A stretch of 6,422 nucleotides of DNA from Oceanospirillales bacterium (GTDB lineage: Bacteria > Pseudomonadota > Gammaproteobacteria > Xanthomonadales > SZUA-36). Location of the stretch: contig QIKG01000173.1 of assembly GCA_003232965.1 (NCBI GenBank), positions 1 through 6,422 on the forward strand, written 5' to 3'. This document shows positions 1 through 5,266 of this stretch, in pieces (positions within the stretch are counted from its first letter, which is position 1; the number at the start of each line of letters is the position of its first letter). The notes under the pieces were generated by a model, which worked only from the letters and a program-made list of their open reading frames with translations, was not told where the DNA came from and searched no databases. Position numbers and translations under genes: made by a program.

Positions 1-19
1 GCTCTGTATCGTGTCATAA
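1..19 (+). CDS. rpsH: 30S ribosomal protein S8, last codons only (partial)
   Basis: Reading from base 2 gives Leu-Cys-Ile-Val-Ser and then TAA at 17-19. A short hydrophobic end with a Cys followed by a small final residue is typical of S8 C-termini (E. coli ends in ICYVA as I recall it). S8 is the gene expected directly upstream of rplF in the spc operon. The stop codon is embedded in TAAGGA, whose AAGGA serves as the Shine-Dalgarno sequence of rplF. The identification rests on five residues plus gene order, so it is an inference from context. S8 is the spc-operon feedback repressor in E. coli, but its mRNA target would lie upstream of this window. Confidence 0.75.
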
Positions 20-29
20 GGATAATTAT

Positions 30-557
30 ATGTCTCGTATAGCAAAAGCTCCGATCTCTATACCTACTGGCGTCGATGTCACCATCGATGGCCAGAATGT
101 TAAGGTAAAAGGTCCAAAAGGCACAATGGAACTCAACTTGCATCCCTCTGTAGCCTTGGTTATGGAAGATAACACCTTGCAAATTCAGGAGCCAAGTAAA
201 CAATCCGTTGCTATGGCAGGTACTATGCGTGCGCTGCTGAACAATCTGGTTATCGGCGTTACCGATGGTTTCGAAAAGAAACTGAAGTTGGTCGGCGTTG
301 GTTATCGTGCGGCTGCTCAGGGTAATGTTCTGAATCTTACACTGGGCTTTTCCCATCCAGTAAATTATGACATTCCGGAAGGCATTAAAGCAGAAACACC
401 GAGCCAGACTGAGATTATCATCACTGGAACCGATAAACAGAAAGTTGGACAAGTTGCATCTGAAATTCGCGCATTTCGCCCACCTGAGCCTTATAAAGGT
501 AAAGGCGTGCGTTACGCGGATGAATATGTTGCTCGTAAGGAAGCCAAGAAAGCCTAA
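30..557 (+). CDS. rplF: 50S ribosomal protein L6
   Basis: L6 is a large-subunit protein that binds 23S rRNA near the base of the L7/L12 stalk and the factor-binding centre. The 175-residue product is close to the 177 of E. coli L6 and starts MSRIAKAPI, the family N-terminus. The two tandem L6 folds can be followed: the first spans roughly residues 10-80 and ends in RALLNNLVIGVTDGF; the second spans roughly 85-165 and carries the signature KLVGVGYRA and LGFSHPV, then PEPYKGKGVRY near residues 150-161. The tail is basic (RKEAKKA). The start is supported by AAGGA at 18-22, seven bases before the ATG and overlapping the rpsH stop. Thirty bases separate it from rplR. Nothing in the protein looks damaged. 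Confidence 0.98.
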   Translation: MSRIAKAPISIPTGVDVTIDGQNVKVKGPKGTMELNLHPSVALVMEDNTLQIQEPSKQSVAMAGTMRALLNNLVIGVTDGFEKKLKLVGVGYRAAAQGNVLNLTLGFSHPVNYDIPEGIKAETPSQTEIIITGTDKQKVGQVASEIRAFRPPEPYKGKGVRYADEYVARKEAKKA

Positions 558-587
558 GGGCATTCTTGCTAGGAAGGATAGATCAGC

Positions 588-950
588 ATGGCTATTAATA
601 AGAACACTGCACGCATTCGACGCGCTCGTAAAACACGCGCAAAGATTCGCATTTTGGGCGTACCGCGTTTAAGCGTACATCGCACCGGTAAATACATTTA
701 CGCCCAGGTGATTTCACCTGAGCAGACCGTAATTGCCAGTGCTTCCACATTGCAAAAAGATATTCGCGATGGCTTGAAGGGAACCAAGAACATTGAAGCT
801 GCAACAGCTGTGGGTAAGGCAATTGCCGAAAAAGCCCTGGCAGCAGGTATTAAAGAAGTAGCTTTCGATCGTTCCGGTTTCCGTTATCACGGACGGATTA
901 AAGCGTTGGCTGATGCTGATGCAGCTCGCGAAAACGGTCTGCAGTTCTAA
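588..950 (+). CDS. rplR: 50S ribosomal protein L18
   Basis: L18 binds 5S rRNA and, with L5, helps dock it into the central protuberance of the large subunit. The 120-residue product has the expected very basic N-terminus (ARIRRARKTRAKIR, about residues 8-21). The conserved core follows: RLSVHRTGKYIYAQV, AAATAVGKAIAEKAL, FDRSGFRYHGRIKALADA, and the C-terminal GLQF identical to E. coli. It is about three residues longer than E. coli L18 (117). Two of these come from a tandem GCTGAT at 909-920 that encodes an extra Ala-Asp before AARENGLQF; the rest are at the N-terminus. A strong Shine-Dalgarno sequence, AGGAAGG at 571-577, supports the start. Confidence 0.98.
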   Translation: MAINKNTARIRRARKTRAKIRILGVPRLSVHRTGKYIYAQVISPEQTVIASASTLQKDIRDGLKGTKNIEAATAVGKAIAEKALAAGIKEVAFDRSGFRYHGRIKALADADAARENGLQF

Positions 951-987
951 GCAGCCTTTTAAAGATTAATAAATAGGTAAAAGTACA

Positions 988-1500
988 ATGGCGAATAGAG
1001 AAAAAGATATCGGCGACGGCATGCTGGAAAAACTGGTAGCAGTCAACCGTGTTGCCAAAGTTGTAAAAGGTGGTCGTCAATTCGGCTTTACCGCATTAAG
1101 TGTAGTTGGTGATGGCAACGGCAAAATTGGTTTTGGTTATGGCAAGGCGCGTGAAGTGCCATTGGCAATCCAAAAATCAATGGAAAAAGCCCGTCAGAAC
1201 ATGATTACTATCACTCTTAAAGGTGATACTTTGTGGCACCCGATTAAATCACGGCATAGTGGTTCGCGTGTATACATGCAACCGGCATCAAAAGGTACGG
1301 GCGTAATTGCCGGTGGCGCGATGCGTGCAGTATTTGAAACAGTTGGTGTCCATAATGTACTCGCCAAGAGTAATGGTTCTAATAACCCGATAAACCTCGT
1401 TCGTGCGACTATCAAAGGACTGCAGAGCATGCAGAGTCCTGAAAGTGTAGCCGCCAAGCGTGGAAAATCAGTAGATGAGATACTTGCGAATCATGGCTAA
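988..1500 (+). CDS. rpsE: 30S ribosomal protein S5
   Basis: S5 sits on the solvent side of the small subunit near the mRNA entry and the 16S decoding region, and contributes to accuracy. The product is 170 residues (E. coli 167). The N-terminal double-stranded-RNA-binding-like domain is visible at about residues 14-77 (EKLVAVNRVAKVVKGGRQFGF, then VVGDGNGKIGFGYGKAREVP). The C-terminal domain carries GSRVYMQPASKGTGVIAGGAMRAV and HNVLAKSNGSNNPINLVRAT. The VKGGR loop linked to spectinomycin resistance has the usual residues. A modest AGGT at 975-978 lies nine bases before the ATG. The stop codon overlaps the start of rpmD, so L30 is probably made by coupled translation. Confidence 0.98.
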   Translation: MANREKDIGDGMLEKLVAVNRVAKVVKGGRQFGFTALSVVGDGNGKIGFGYGKAREVPLAIQKSMEKARQNMITITLKGDTLWHPIKSRHSGSRVYMQPASKGTGVIAGGAMRAVFETVGVHNVLAKSNGSNNPINLVRATIKGLQSMQSPESVAAKRGKSVDEILANHG

Positions 1501-1678
1501 GAAACAGATGAAAGTAACCCTGGTCCGTTCAACCAACGGCACTATTGGAAGTCACCGTGAAACCGTTCGAGGTTTAGGTCTTCGTCGCATCAACCATACG
1601 GTTGTAGTCGAAGATACACCTTCAACACGGGGCATGGTTAATAAGGTTAATTACCTGGTACGAGTGGAAGACGCCTGA
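1493..1678 (+). CDS. rpmD: 50S ribosomal protein L30
   Basis: L30 is a small large-subunit protein binding 23S rRNA. From the ATG at 1493 the product is 61 residues (E. coli 59): MAKKQMKVTLVRSTNG, then the signature RETVRGLGLRRINHTV and EDTPSTRGMVNKVNYLVRVED. An in-frame ATG at 1475 would add six residues (MRYLRI) not seen in the family, so 1493 is preferred because MAKK matches known L30 N-termini. The gene overlaps the last 8 bases of rpsE (ATGGCTAA). No good Shine-Dalgarno sequence is visible before this start; only scattered GAG/GCGA lie in the rpsE coding sequence. Expression therefore probably depends on ribosomes finishing S5. The 44-nt gap to rplO shows no convincing hairpin. Confidence 0.96.
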   Translation: MAKKQMKVTLVRSTNGTIGSHRETVRGLGLRRINHTVVVEDTPSTRGMVNKVNYLVRVEDA

Positions 1679-1722
1679 TTATCAGCGATTCTTTTGCGTT
1701 CCAAATATAGGAAAGTACGAAA

Positions 1723-2154
1723 ATGAAAATGAATACATTAAGCCCGGCACCGGGTAGTAAAACAAATGCAAAACGCCGTGGACGCGGCATTGGGTCAGGC
1801 CTGGGTAAAACCGGTGGTCGTGGCCATAAAGGTCAGAAATCGCGTTCTGGTGGTAAACCGAAAATCGGTTTTGAAGGTGGTCAGATGCCTTTGCATCGGC
1901 GTTTGCCAAAAATTGGTTTTGCCTCGCGTACCGCTAAGTTTTCAGAAGAAGTTCGCTTGTATCAGCTGGAAGTATTAAAAGCTGATGTAATCGACTTTGA
2001 AGTGCTGGTTGAAGCAGGAATAGTTAGTCGCCGAATCAAGAAAGTTAAAGTTATTAACACCGGTGAAATTACCCGGGCAATTACTTTGCAAGGTTTATTT
2101 GCTACTAAAGGCGCAGCAGCGGCCATTGAAGCTGCTGGTGGTAAGGTCGAATAA
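1723..2154 (+). CDS. rplO: 50S ribosomal protein L15
   Basis: L15 is an early-to-mid assembly protein of the large subunit with a long extended N-terminal arm threaded into 23S rRNA. The product is 143 residues (E. coli 144). The glycine- and arginine-rich arm is unmistakable at about residues 15-65: RRGRGIGSGLGKTGGRGHKG, QKSRSGG, GFEGGQMPLHRRLPKIGF. The globular C-terminal part ends TKGAAAAIEAAGGKVE, as in E. coli. The first ATG is chosen over the one two codons later because MKMNTLSPAPGS aligns with E. coli MRLNTLSPAEGS, and AGGAAAG (1709-1715) is well placed. The stop TAA at 2152-2154 shares its last A with the secY ATG. Confidence 0.98.
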   Translation: MKMNTLSPAPGSKTNAKRRGRGIGSGLGKTGGRGHKGQKSRSGGKPKIGFEGGQMPLHRRLPKIGFASRTAKFSEEVRLYQLEVLKADVIDFEVLVEAGIVSRRIKKVKVINTGEITRAITLQGLFATKGAAAAIEAAGGKVE

Positions 2155-3515
2155 TGGTCGGTAACGCTTCACAAATCGCAGATACACTGGGAAGCATGGG
2201 TCGGCTGAAAGAACTTCGGCGGCGTATCCTGTTTGTCGTTGCGGCACTGATTGTGTTCCGTATTGGTACATTTATACCAGTACCGGGCGTTAATCCTGCG
2301 GCATTGGCAGCGTTGATGGACTCGCAAAAAGGCACCATTATTGATATTTTCAATATGTTTTCTGGTGGTGCGTTGGAACGCTTTTCATTATTTGCACTGG
2401 GTGTAATGCCGTATATTTCGGCATCTATTATTATCCAGTTAATGACCTCGGCGATTCCACACTTGGCGCAATTAAAAAAAGAAGGTCAGGCTGGACGCAA
2501 TAAAATCACTCAATACACGCGTATATTCACGCTGGTATTAGCAGCATTTCAGGGTGGCGGCGTGGCTTTCGCACTACAAGCCCAGAGTGGCGCGGGTGCG
2601 GCATTGCCCATCGTAATGACACCAGGCTTTGGTTTTTTGTTTACAGCCATTGTTTCACTTACAGCAGGTACTATGTTCCTGATGTGGCTGGGCGAGCAGA
2701 TAACTGAAAGAGGTATCGGTAACGGTATTTCCCTGATCATTTTTGCCGGTATTGTTGCAGGTTTGCCCTCCGCTATTGGTGGAACATTAACATTGGCACA
2801 GAACGGCCAGTTGTCACCGCTAATTGTTCTGTTTCTGGGCGTACTTGCCTTCGCAACAATTGCCTTTGTGGTCTTTGTTGAGCGCGGGCAGCGTAAGATT
2901 ACAGTCAACTATGCGCGCCGTCAGGGCCGAGTTGCTTATCAAAATAATGCCACGCATTTACCCTTAAAAGTGAATATGTCAGGTGTTATTCCAGCCATTT
3001 TTGCATCGGCGCTGGTGATGTTTCCAGCCACCATTGCAACCTGGTTTGGGCAATCGAGCGGGGCTCGATGGTTGCAGGATGTGTCCGCAGCCCTAACCCC
3101 GGGTACCTTACCGTACTCTGTATTTTATTCAGTACTGATTGTGTTTTTCTGTTTCTTCTATACTGCGATTGTTTTCAATTCTAAGGAAACCGCAGACAAT
3201 TTGAAGAAATCCGGTGCGTTTATACCAGGGATTCGTCCAGGTAAACAAACCGCAGAATATGTAGATCGGGTATTATCCCGTTTGACCGCAGTTGGTGCCA
3301 CATATCTGGTAGCAGTTTGTCTGTTACCTGGTTTTCTAATCGCAATGTGGAATGTACCGTTTTACTTTGGTGGTACCTCATTGTTGATTATTGTTGTTGT
3401 GATTATGGATTTCATGTCACAGGTTCAGGCGCATCTGGTTTCCCATCAGTACGACGGGGTGATGAAGAAAACCAATTTGAAATCTTATGGTCGTTCCGGG
3501 GTTGTCCGGCGCTAA
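2154..3515 (+). CDS. secY: Protein translocase subunit SecY
   Basis: SecY is the channel of the inner-membrane SecYEG translocon. It exports unfolded preproteins with SecA and inserts membrane proteins co-translationally. The product is 453 residues (E. coli 443). Ten membrane segments can be placed at about 24-43, 74-97, 120-140, 154-178, 184-206, 220-242, 273-296, 320-341, 377-397 and 402-422. The plug helix follows TM1 (GTIIDIFNMFSGGAL, about 60-74), and PYISASIIIQL marks TM2. The cytosolic C5 loop holds ETADNLKKSGAFIPGIRPGKQT; its Arg361 corresponds to the SecA-essential Arg357 of E. coli. The C4 loop (about 243-270) is one residue short and altered (see findings). The start is fixed by TAATG overlap with rplO and by TAAGGT at 2142-2147. 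The tail SGVVRR extends past the E. coli end. Confidence 0.98.
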   Translation: MVGNASQIADTLGSMGRLKELRRRILFVVAALIVFRIGTFIPVPGVNPAALAALMDSQKGTIIDIFNMFSGGALERFSLFALGVMPYISASIIIQLMTSAIPHLAQLKKEGQAGRNKITQYTRIFTLVLAAFQGGGVAFALQAQSGAGAALPIVMTPGFGFLFTAIVSLTAGTMFLMWLGEQITERGIGNGISLIIFAGIVAGLPSAIGGTLTLAQNGQLSPLIVLFLGVLAFATIAFVVFVERGQRKITVNYARRQGRVAYQNNATHLPLKVNMSGVIPAIFASALVMFPATIATWFGQSSGARWLQDVSAALTPGTLPYSVFYSVLIVFFCFFYTAIVFNSKETADNLKKSGAFIPGIRPGKQTAEYVDRVLSRLTAVGATYLVAVCLLPGFLIAMWNVPFYFGGTSLLIIVVVIMDFMSQVQAHLVSHQYDGVMKKTNLKSYGRSGVVRR

Positions 3516-3526
3516 GTATTGAAAGA

Positions 3527-3546
3527 GTGTCTGCATGATGAGACAC
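3527..3546 (+). repeat. Inverted repeat (hairpin) between secY and rpmJ
   Basis: GTGTCT (3527-3532) and AGACAC (3541-3546) are exact reverse complements separated by eight bases (GCATGATG). No U-run follows. The next bases run directly into the rpmJ ribosome-binding site (GGAG at 3550-3553), so this is not a classical terminator. It could act as an RNA processing or stability element, or adjust L36 translation. The stem is short and chance occurrence is possible. Confidence 0.5.
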
Positions 3547-3560
3547 CACGGAGAAAAACG

Positions 3561-3677
3561 ATGAAAGTTCAAGCTTCAGTAAAGAAAATTTGTCGCGATT
3601 GTAAAATTGTTCGACGCAAGCGTGTTCTGTTTGTTATCTGTAGTAAAGATAAGAAACATAAGCAGCGTCAGGGTTAA
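3561..3677 (+). CDS. rpmJ: 50S ribosomal protein L36, zinc-ribbon form
   Basis: L36 is the smallest large-subunit protein, binding 23S rRNA late in assembly. The 38-residue product starts MKVQASVKKICRDC and ends HKQRQG, matching E. coli L36 in length and at both ends. The zinc ligands Cys11, Cys14, Cys27 and His33 are all in the E. coli positions, so this is the zinc-binding (C+) form; organisms with this form may carry a zinc-free paralogue elsewhere for zinc limitation. The middle segment RRKRVLFVIC departs from the common RRxGVVRVIC: the usual Gly at position 21 is Arg, and position 24 is Phe rather than Arg. GGAG at 3550-3553 lies seven bases before the ATG. It is the last spc gene. Confidence 0.97.
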   Translation: MKVQASVKKICRDCKIVRRKRVLFVICSKDKKHKQRQG

Positions 3678-3697
3678 TTTTAGATCGGTAATTGTCT

Positions 3698-3725
3698 TTA
3701 ATAATATTATAATTTAGGTTACAAT
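3698..3725 (+). promoter_or_regulatory. Candidate sigma-70 promoter of the alpha operon
   Basis: In the AT-rich part of the rpmJ-rpsM gap, TACAAT (3720-3725) matches five of six bases of the -10 consensus. A weak -35, TTAATA (3698-3703, four of six), lies 16 bases upstream. Transcription would start near 3731-3733, giving a leader of about 55 nt before rpsM. An alternative -10 is the perfect TATAAT at 3708-3713, but its best -35 (TCGGTA, 3685-3690) is poor. An alpha-operon promoter between rpmJ and rpsM is established in E. coli; its exact location here is inferred. Confidence 0.55.
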
Positions 3726-3730
3726 ACGCC

Positions 3731-3761
3731 GTTTGGCTAATCCCGTTAGGGGAATCCAAGC
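3731..3761 (+). promoter_or_regulatory. Foldable leader upstream of rpsM, possible S4 feedback site
   Basis: GTTTGG (3731-3736) can pair with CCAAGC (3756-3761) using one G-U pair. Inside it, either TCCC (3741-3744) pairs with GGGA (3750-3753), or CTAA (3737-3740) pairs with TTAG (3746-3749); the two are mutually exclusive. No U-run follows, so it is not a terminator. In E. coli the alpha leader forms a pseudoknot bound by S4, which represses the S13, S11, S4 and L17 genes. This leader is shorter and I see no clear copy of that pseudoknot. Assignment as an S4 target is inference from position. Confidence 0.4.
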
Positions 3762-3785
3762 TGCAAGAAATTTCAGGAGAATGCG

Positions 3786-4142
3786 ATGGCTCGCATAGCG
3801 GGTGTCAATTTACCAGTTCAGAAGCATGTATGGATTGGTTTAACAAGTATCTATGGTATCGGCCGTACACGGGCGTACCAGGTTTGTAGTTCAGCTGGTG
3901 TAGAGCCGACTGTTAAAATTCGTGATCTAACCGATCCCGAAGTCGAGAACTTACGCTCAGAAGTTGCCAAGCTATTTATTGAAGGCGATCTGCGGCGTGA
4001 AGTTGCGATGAACATTAAGCGTCTTATGGACCTTGGTTGTTATCGTGGCATTCGTCATCGTCGTGGTTTGCCAGTCCGTGGACAGCATACTAAGAATAAC
4101 GCCCGTACCCGTAAGGGTCCGAAGCGGCCAATTAAACGTTAA
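3786..4142 (+). CDS. rpsM: 30S ribosomal protein S13
   Basis: S13 is in the head of the small subunit, where it bridges to the large subunit and its C-terminal tail contacts the P-site tRNA. The product is 118 residues, the same as E. coli. It starts MARIAGVNLP and has the helix-two-turn-helix part TSIYGIGRTRA at about residues 21-31. The conserved EGDLRREVAMNIKRLMDLGCYRG lies at about 67-89, and the tail is basic (RRGLPVRGQHTKNNARTRKG, ending KRPIKR). AGGAG at 3775-3779 lies six bases before the ATG and is the strongest ribosome-binding site in the region, as expected for the first gene of an operon. The stop codon is embedded in TAAGGA. Confidence 0.98.
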   Translation: MARIAGVNLPVQKHVWIGLTSIYGIGRTRAYQVCSSAGVEPTVKIRDLTDPEVENLRSEVAKLFIEGDLRREVAMNIKRLMDLGCYRGIRHRRGLPVRGQHTKNNARTRKGPKRPIKR

Positions 4143-4160
4143 GGATTAGCGAGAGCAATT

Positions 4161-4550
4161 ATGGCAAAGCCGAGTACCAAGCCTCGTAAAAAGGTCAAAA
4201 AAACCATTGTTGATGGCATCGCACATGTGCATGCATCATTCAACAATACTATTATTATGATTACTGATCGTCAGGGTAATGCACTCGCGTGGGCAACCGC
4301 TGGTGGTGCAGGCTTCCGTGGTTCGCGCAAAAGCACACCTTTTGCAGCTCAGGTCGCTGCTGAAAATGCTGGTAAAGCCGCATTGGAATACGGTCTGCAG
4401 AATCTGGAAGTTCGGGTAAAAGGCCCGGGTCCAGGTCGTGAATCTTCCGTACGCGCACTGAATGCCGTCGGTTATAAAATTACCAGTATCTTGGATGTGA
4501 CACCAATACCACACAACGGTTGTCGCCCTCCTAAGAAACGTCGTGTGTAA
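4161..4550 (+). CDS. rpsK: 30S ribosomal protein S11
   Basis: S11 is in the platform of the small subunit, near the mRNA exit and the 3' end of 16S rRNA. The product is 129 residues, the same as E. coli. After a basic extension (KPRKKVKK) come HVHASFNNTIIMITDRQGNA, GGAGFRGSRKSTPFAAQVAAE, VKGPGPGRESSVRALNA, and the C-terminal TPIPHNGCRPPKKRRV, which is identical to E. coli. The HNG in that tail is the site where E. coli S11 is reported to carry an isoaspartate. The Shine-Dalgarno sequence is weak: AAGGA at the rpsM stop is 15 bases away, and GAGAG at 4151-4155 is nearer, so coupling with rpsM is likely. Confidence 0.98.
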   Translation: MAKPSTKPRKKVKKTIVDGIAHVHASFNNTIIMITDRQGNALAWATAGGAGFRGSRKSTPFAAQVAAENAGKAALEYGLQNLEVRVKGPGPGRESSVRALNAVGYKITSILDVTPIPHNGCRPPKKRRV

Positions 4551-4561
4551 GGACTGAAATC

Positions 4562-5188
4562 ATGGCTAGATATATAGGACCTACATGTAAACTTGCCCGT
4601 CGCGAAGGCGTGGATCTCTTTTTAAAGAGCCCGGTTCGTGGATTGGAATCAAAATGTAAATTAGACCAGGTACCTGGTACCAAAGCCGGCGGTCGTCGTC
4701 AGCGCTTGTCTGATTATGCATTGCAGTTGCGTGAAAAACAGAAAGTTCGTCGTATTTATGGAGTGCTGGAAAAACAGTTCCGTAACTACTACAAAAAGGC
4801 AGCACGGATTAAAGGTGCTACCGGTAGCAACCTGCTGCAGTTACTCGAAGGCCGTCTGGATAATGTAGTTTATCGGATGGGCTATGCGGTAACTCGCTCA
4901 GAAGCACGCCAATTGGTTAGCCATAAGTCAATTCTGGTTAATGACAAGTTGGTTAATATTGCTTCTTACCAGGTCAAAGCTGGTGACACAGTAAATGTTC
5001 GTGAGAAAGCCAAAAAACAACTCCGGATCGAAGAAGCCCTGCGGATTTCCAAAGAGCTGGATCTTGCCCCGGAATGGGTAGATGTTGATAGCAAGAAAAA
5101 AGAAGGTATCTTCAAAGCATTGCCATTACGGGATGATTTACCAGTTGATATCAACGAAAACCTGATCGTAGAGCTTTACTCCAAGTAA
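4562..5188 (+). CDS. rpsD: 30S ribosomal protein S4
   Basis: S4 is a primary 16S rRNA-binding protein of the small-subunit body that nucleates assembly, helps line the mRNA entry, and in E. coli represses the alpha operon. The product is 208 residues (E. coli 206). It starts MARYIGPTCKLARREG. The conserved QLREKQKVRRIYGVLEKQFRNYY lies at about residues 55-77, and LLEGRLDNVVYRMGYAVTRSEARQLVSHK begins the S4 RNA-binding domain at about 95. It ends INENLIVELYSK. Only two cysteines (9 and 32) are present, so the four-Cys zinc site seen in some bacteria is absent. Residues 38-53 deviate from the usual PGQHG...LSDYG (see findings). AAGGA at 4549-4553, overlapping the rpsK stop, lies eight bases before the ATG. 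Confidence 0.98.
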   Translation: MARYIGPTCKLARREGVDLFLKSPVRGLESKCKLDQVPGTKAGGRRQRLSDYALQLREKQKVRRIYGVLEKQFRNYYKKAARIKGATGSNLLQLLEGRLDNVVYRMGYAVTRSEARQLVSHKSILVNDKLVNIASYQVKAGDTVNVREKAKKQLRIEEALRISKELDLAPEWVDVDSKKKEGIFKALPLRDDLPVDINENLIVELYSK

Positions 5189-5191
5189 TAA

Positions 5192-5207
5192 CCCAGACAA
5201 TCTGTGG
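5192..5207 (+). repeat. Short hairpin after rpsD
   Basis: CAGA (5194-5197) pairs with TCTG (5201-5204) around a CAA loop, and CC (5192-5193) with GG (5206-5207) extends the stem past a bulged T. It abuts and slightly overlaps the larger terminator-like stem that starts at 5206, so the two would compete for G5206 and G5207. ACCC at 5191-5194 can also pair with either GGGT copy at 5210-5213 or 5214-5217. The role is unknown. Confidence 0.4.
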
Positions 5208-5239
5208 CCGGGTGGGTGTATTTTCCCTGGCTTCTTTTT
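5206..5239 (+). terminator. Terminator-like hairpin in the rpsD-rpoA gap
   Basis: GCC plus GGG (5207-5212) pairs with CCC, one bulged T, then GGC (5225-5231), extended by a G-U pair at 5206/5232. The loop is about 12 bases (5213-5224). TTCTTTTTA follows at 5232-5240, the T-rich tail expected of an intrinsic terminator. A shorter alternative pairs GGG 5214-5216 with the same CCC. rpoA and rplQ must still be expressed, so if active it is more likely a partial attenuator or a 3'-end-protecting or processing site than a full stop. Strength has not been calculated. Confidence 0.5.
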
Positions 5240-5266
5240 AGTCGCTGATACAGAGAGGCCGCATCC

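Noticed and set aside
367..672. Plus-strand 101-codon frame across the rplF-rplR junction
   Set aside because: It is out of frame with two certain ribosomal protein genes and has no conserved features.
1475..1492. Upstream in-frame ATG for rpmD
   Set aside because: It would add MRYLRI, which L30 proteins lack. The MAKK start at 1493 matches the family.
2549..2908. 119-codon open frame on the minus strand inside secY
   Set aside because: It lies wholly within a certain SecY gene, its translation has no recognisable family features, and it reads as the antisense of membrane-segment codons.
3317..3538. Plus-strand 73-codon frame over the end of secY
   Set aside because: Out-of-frame reading of the SecY C-terminus; the Cys- and Trp-rich translation is typical of a shadow frame.
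3692..3697. TTGTCT as a -35 box for the alpha promoter
   Set aside because: It matches four of six bases, but the spacing is 10 to TATAAT (3708) and 22 to TACAAT (3720), both outside the normal range.
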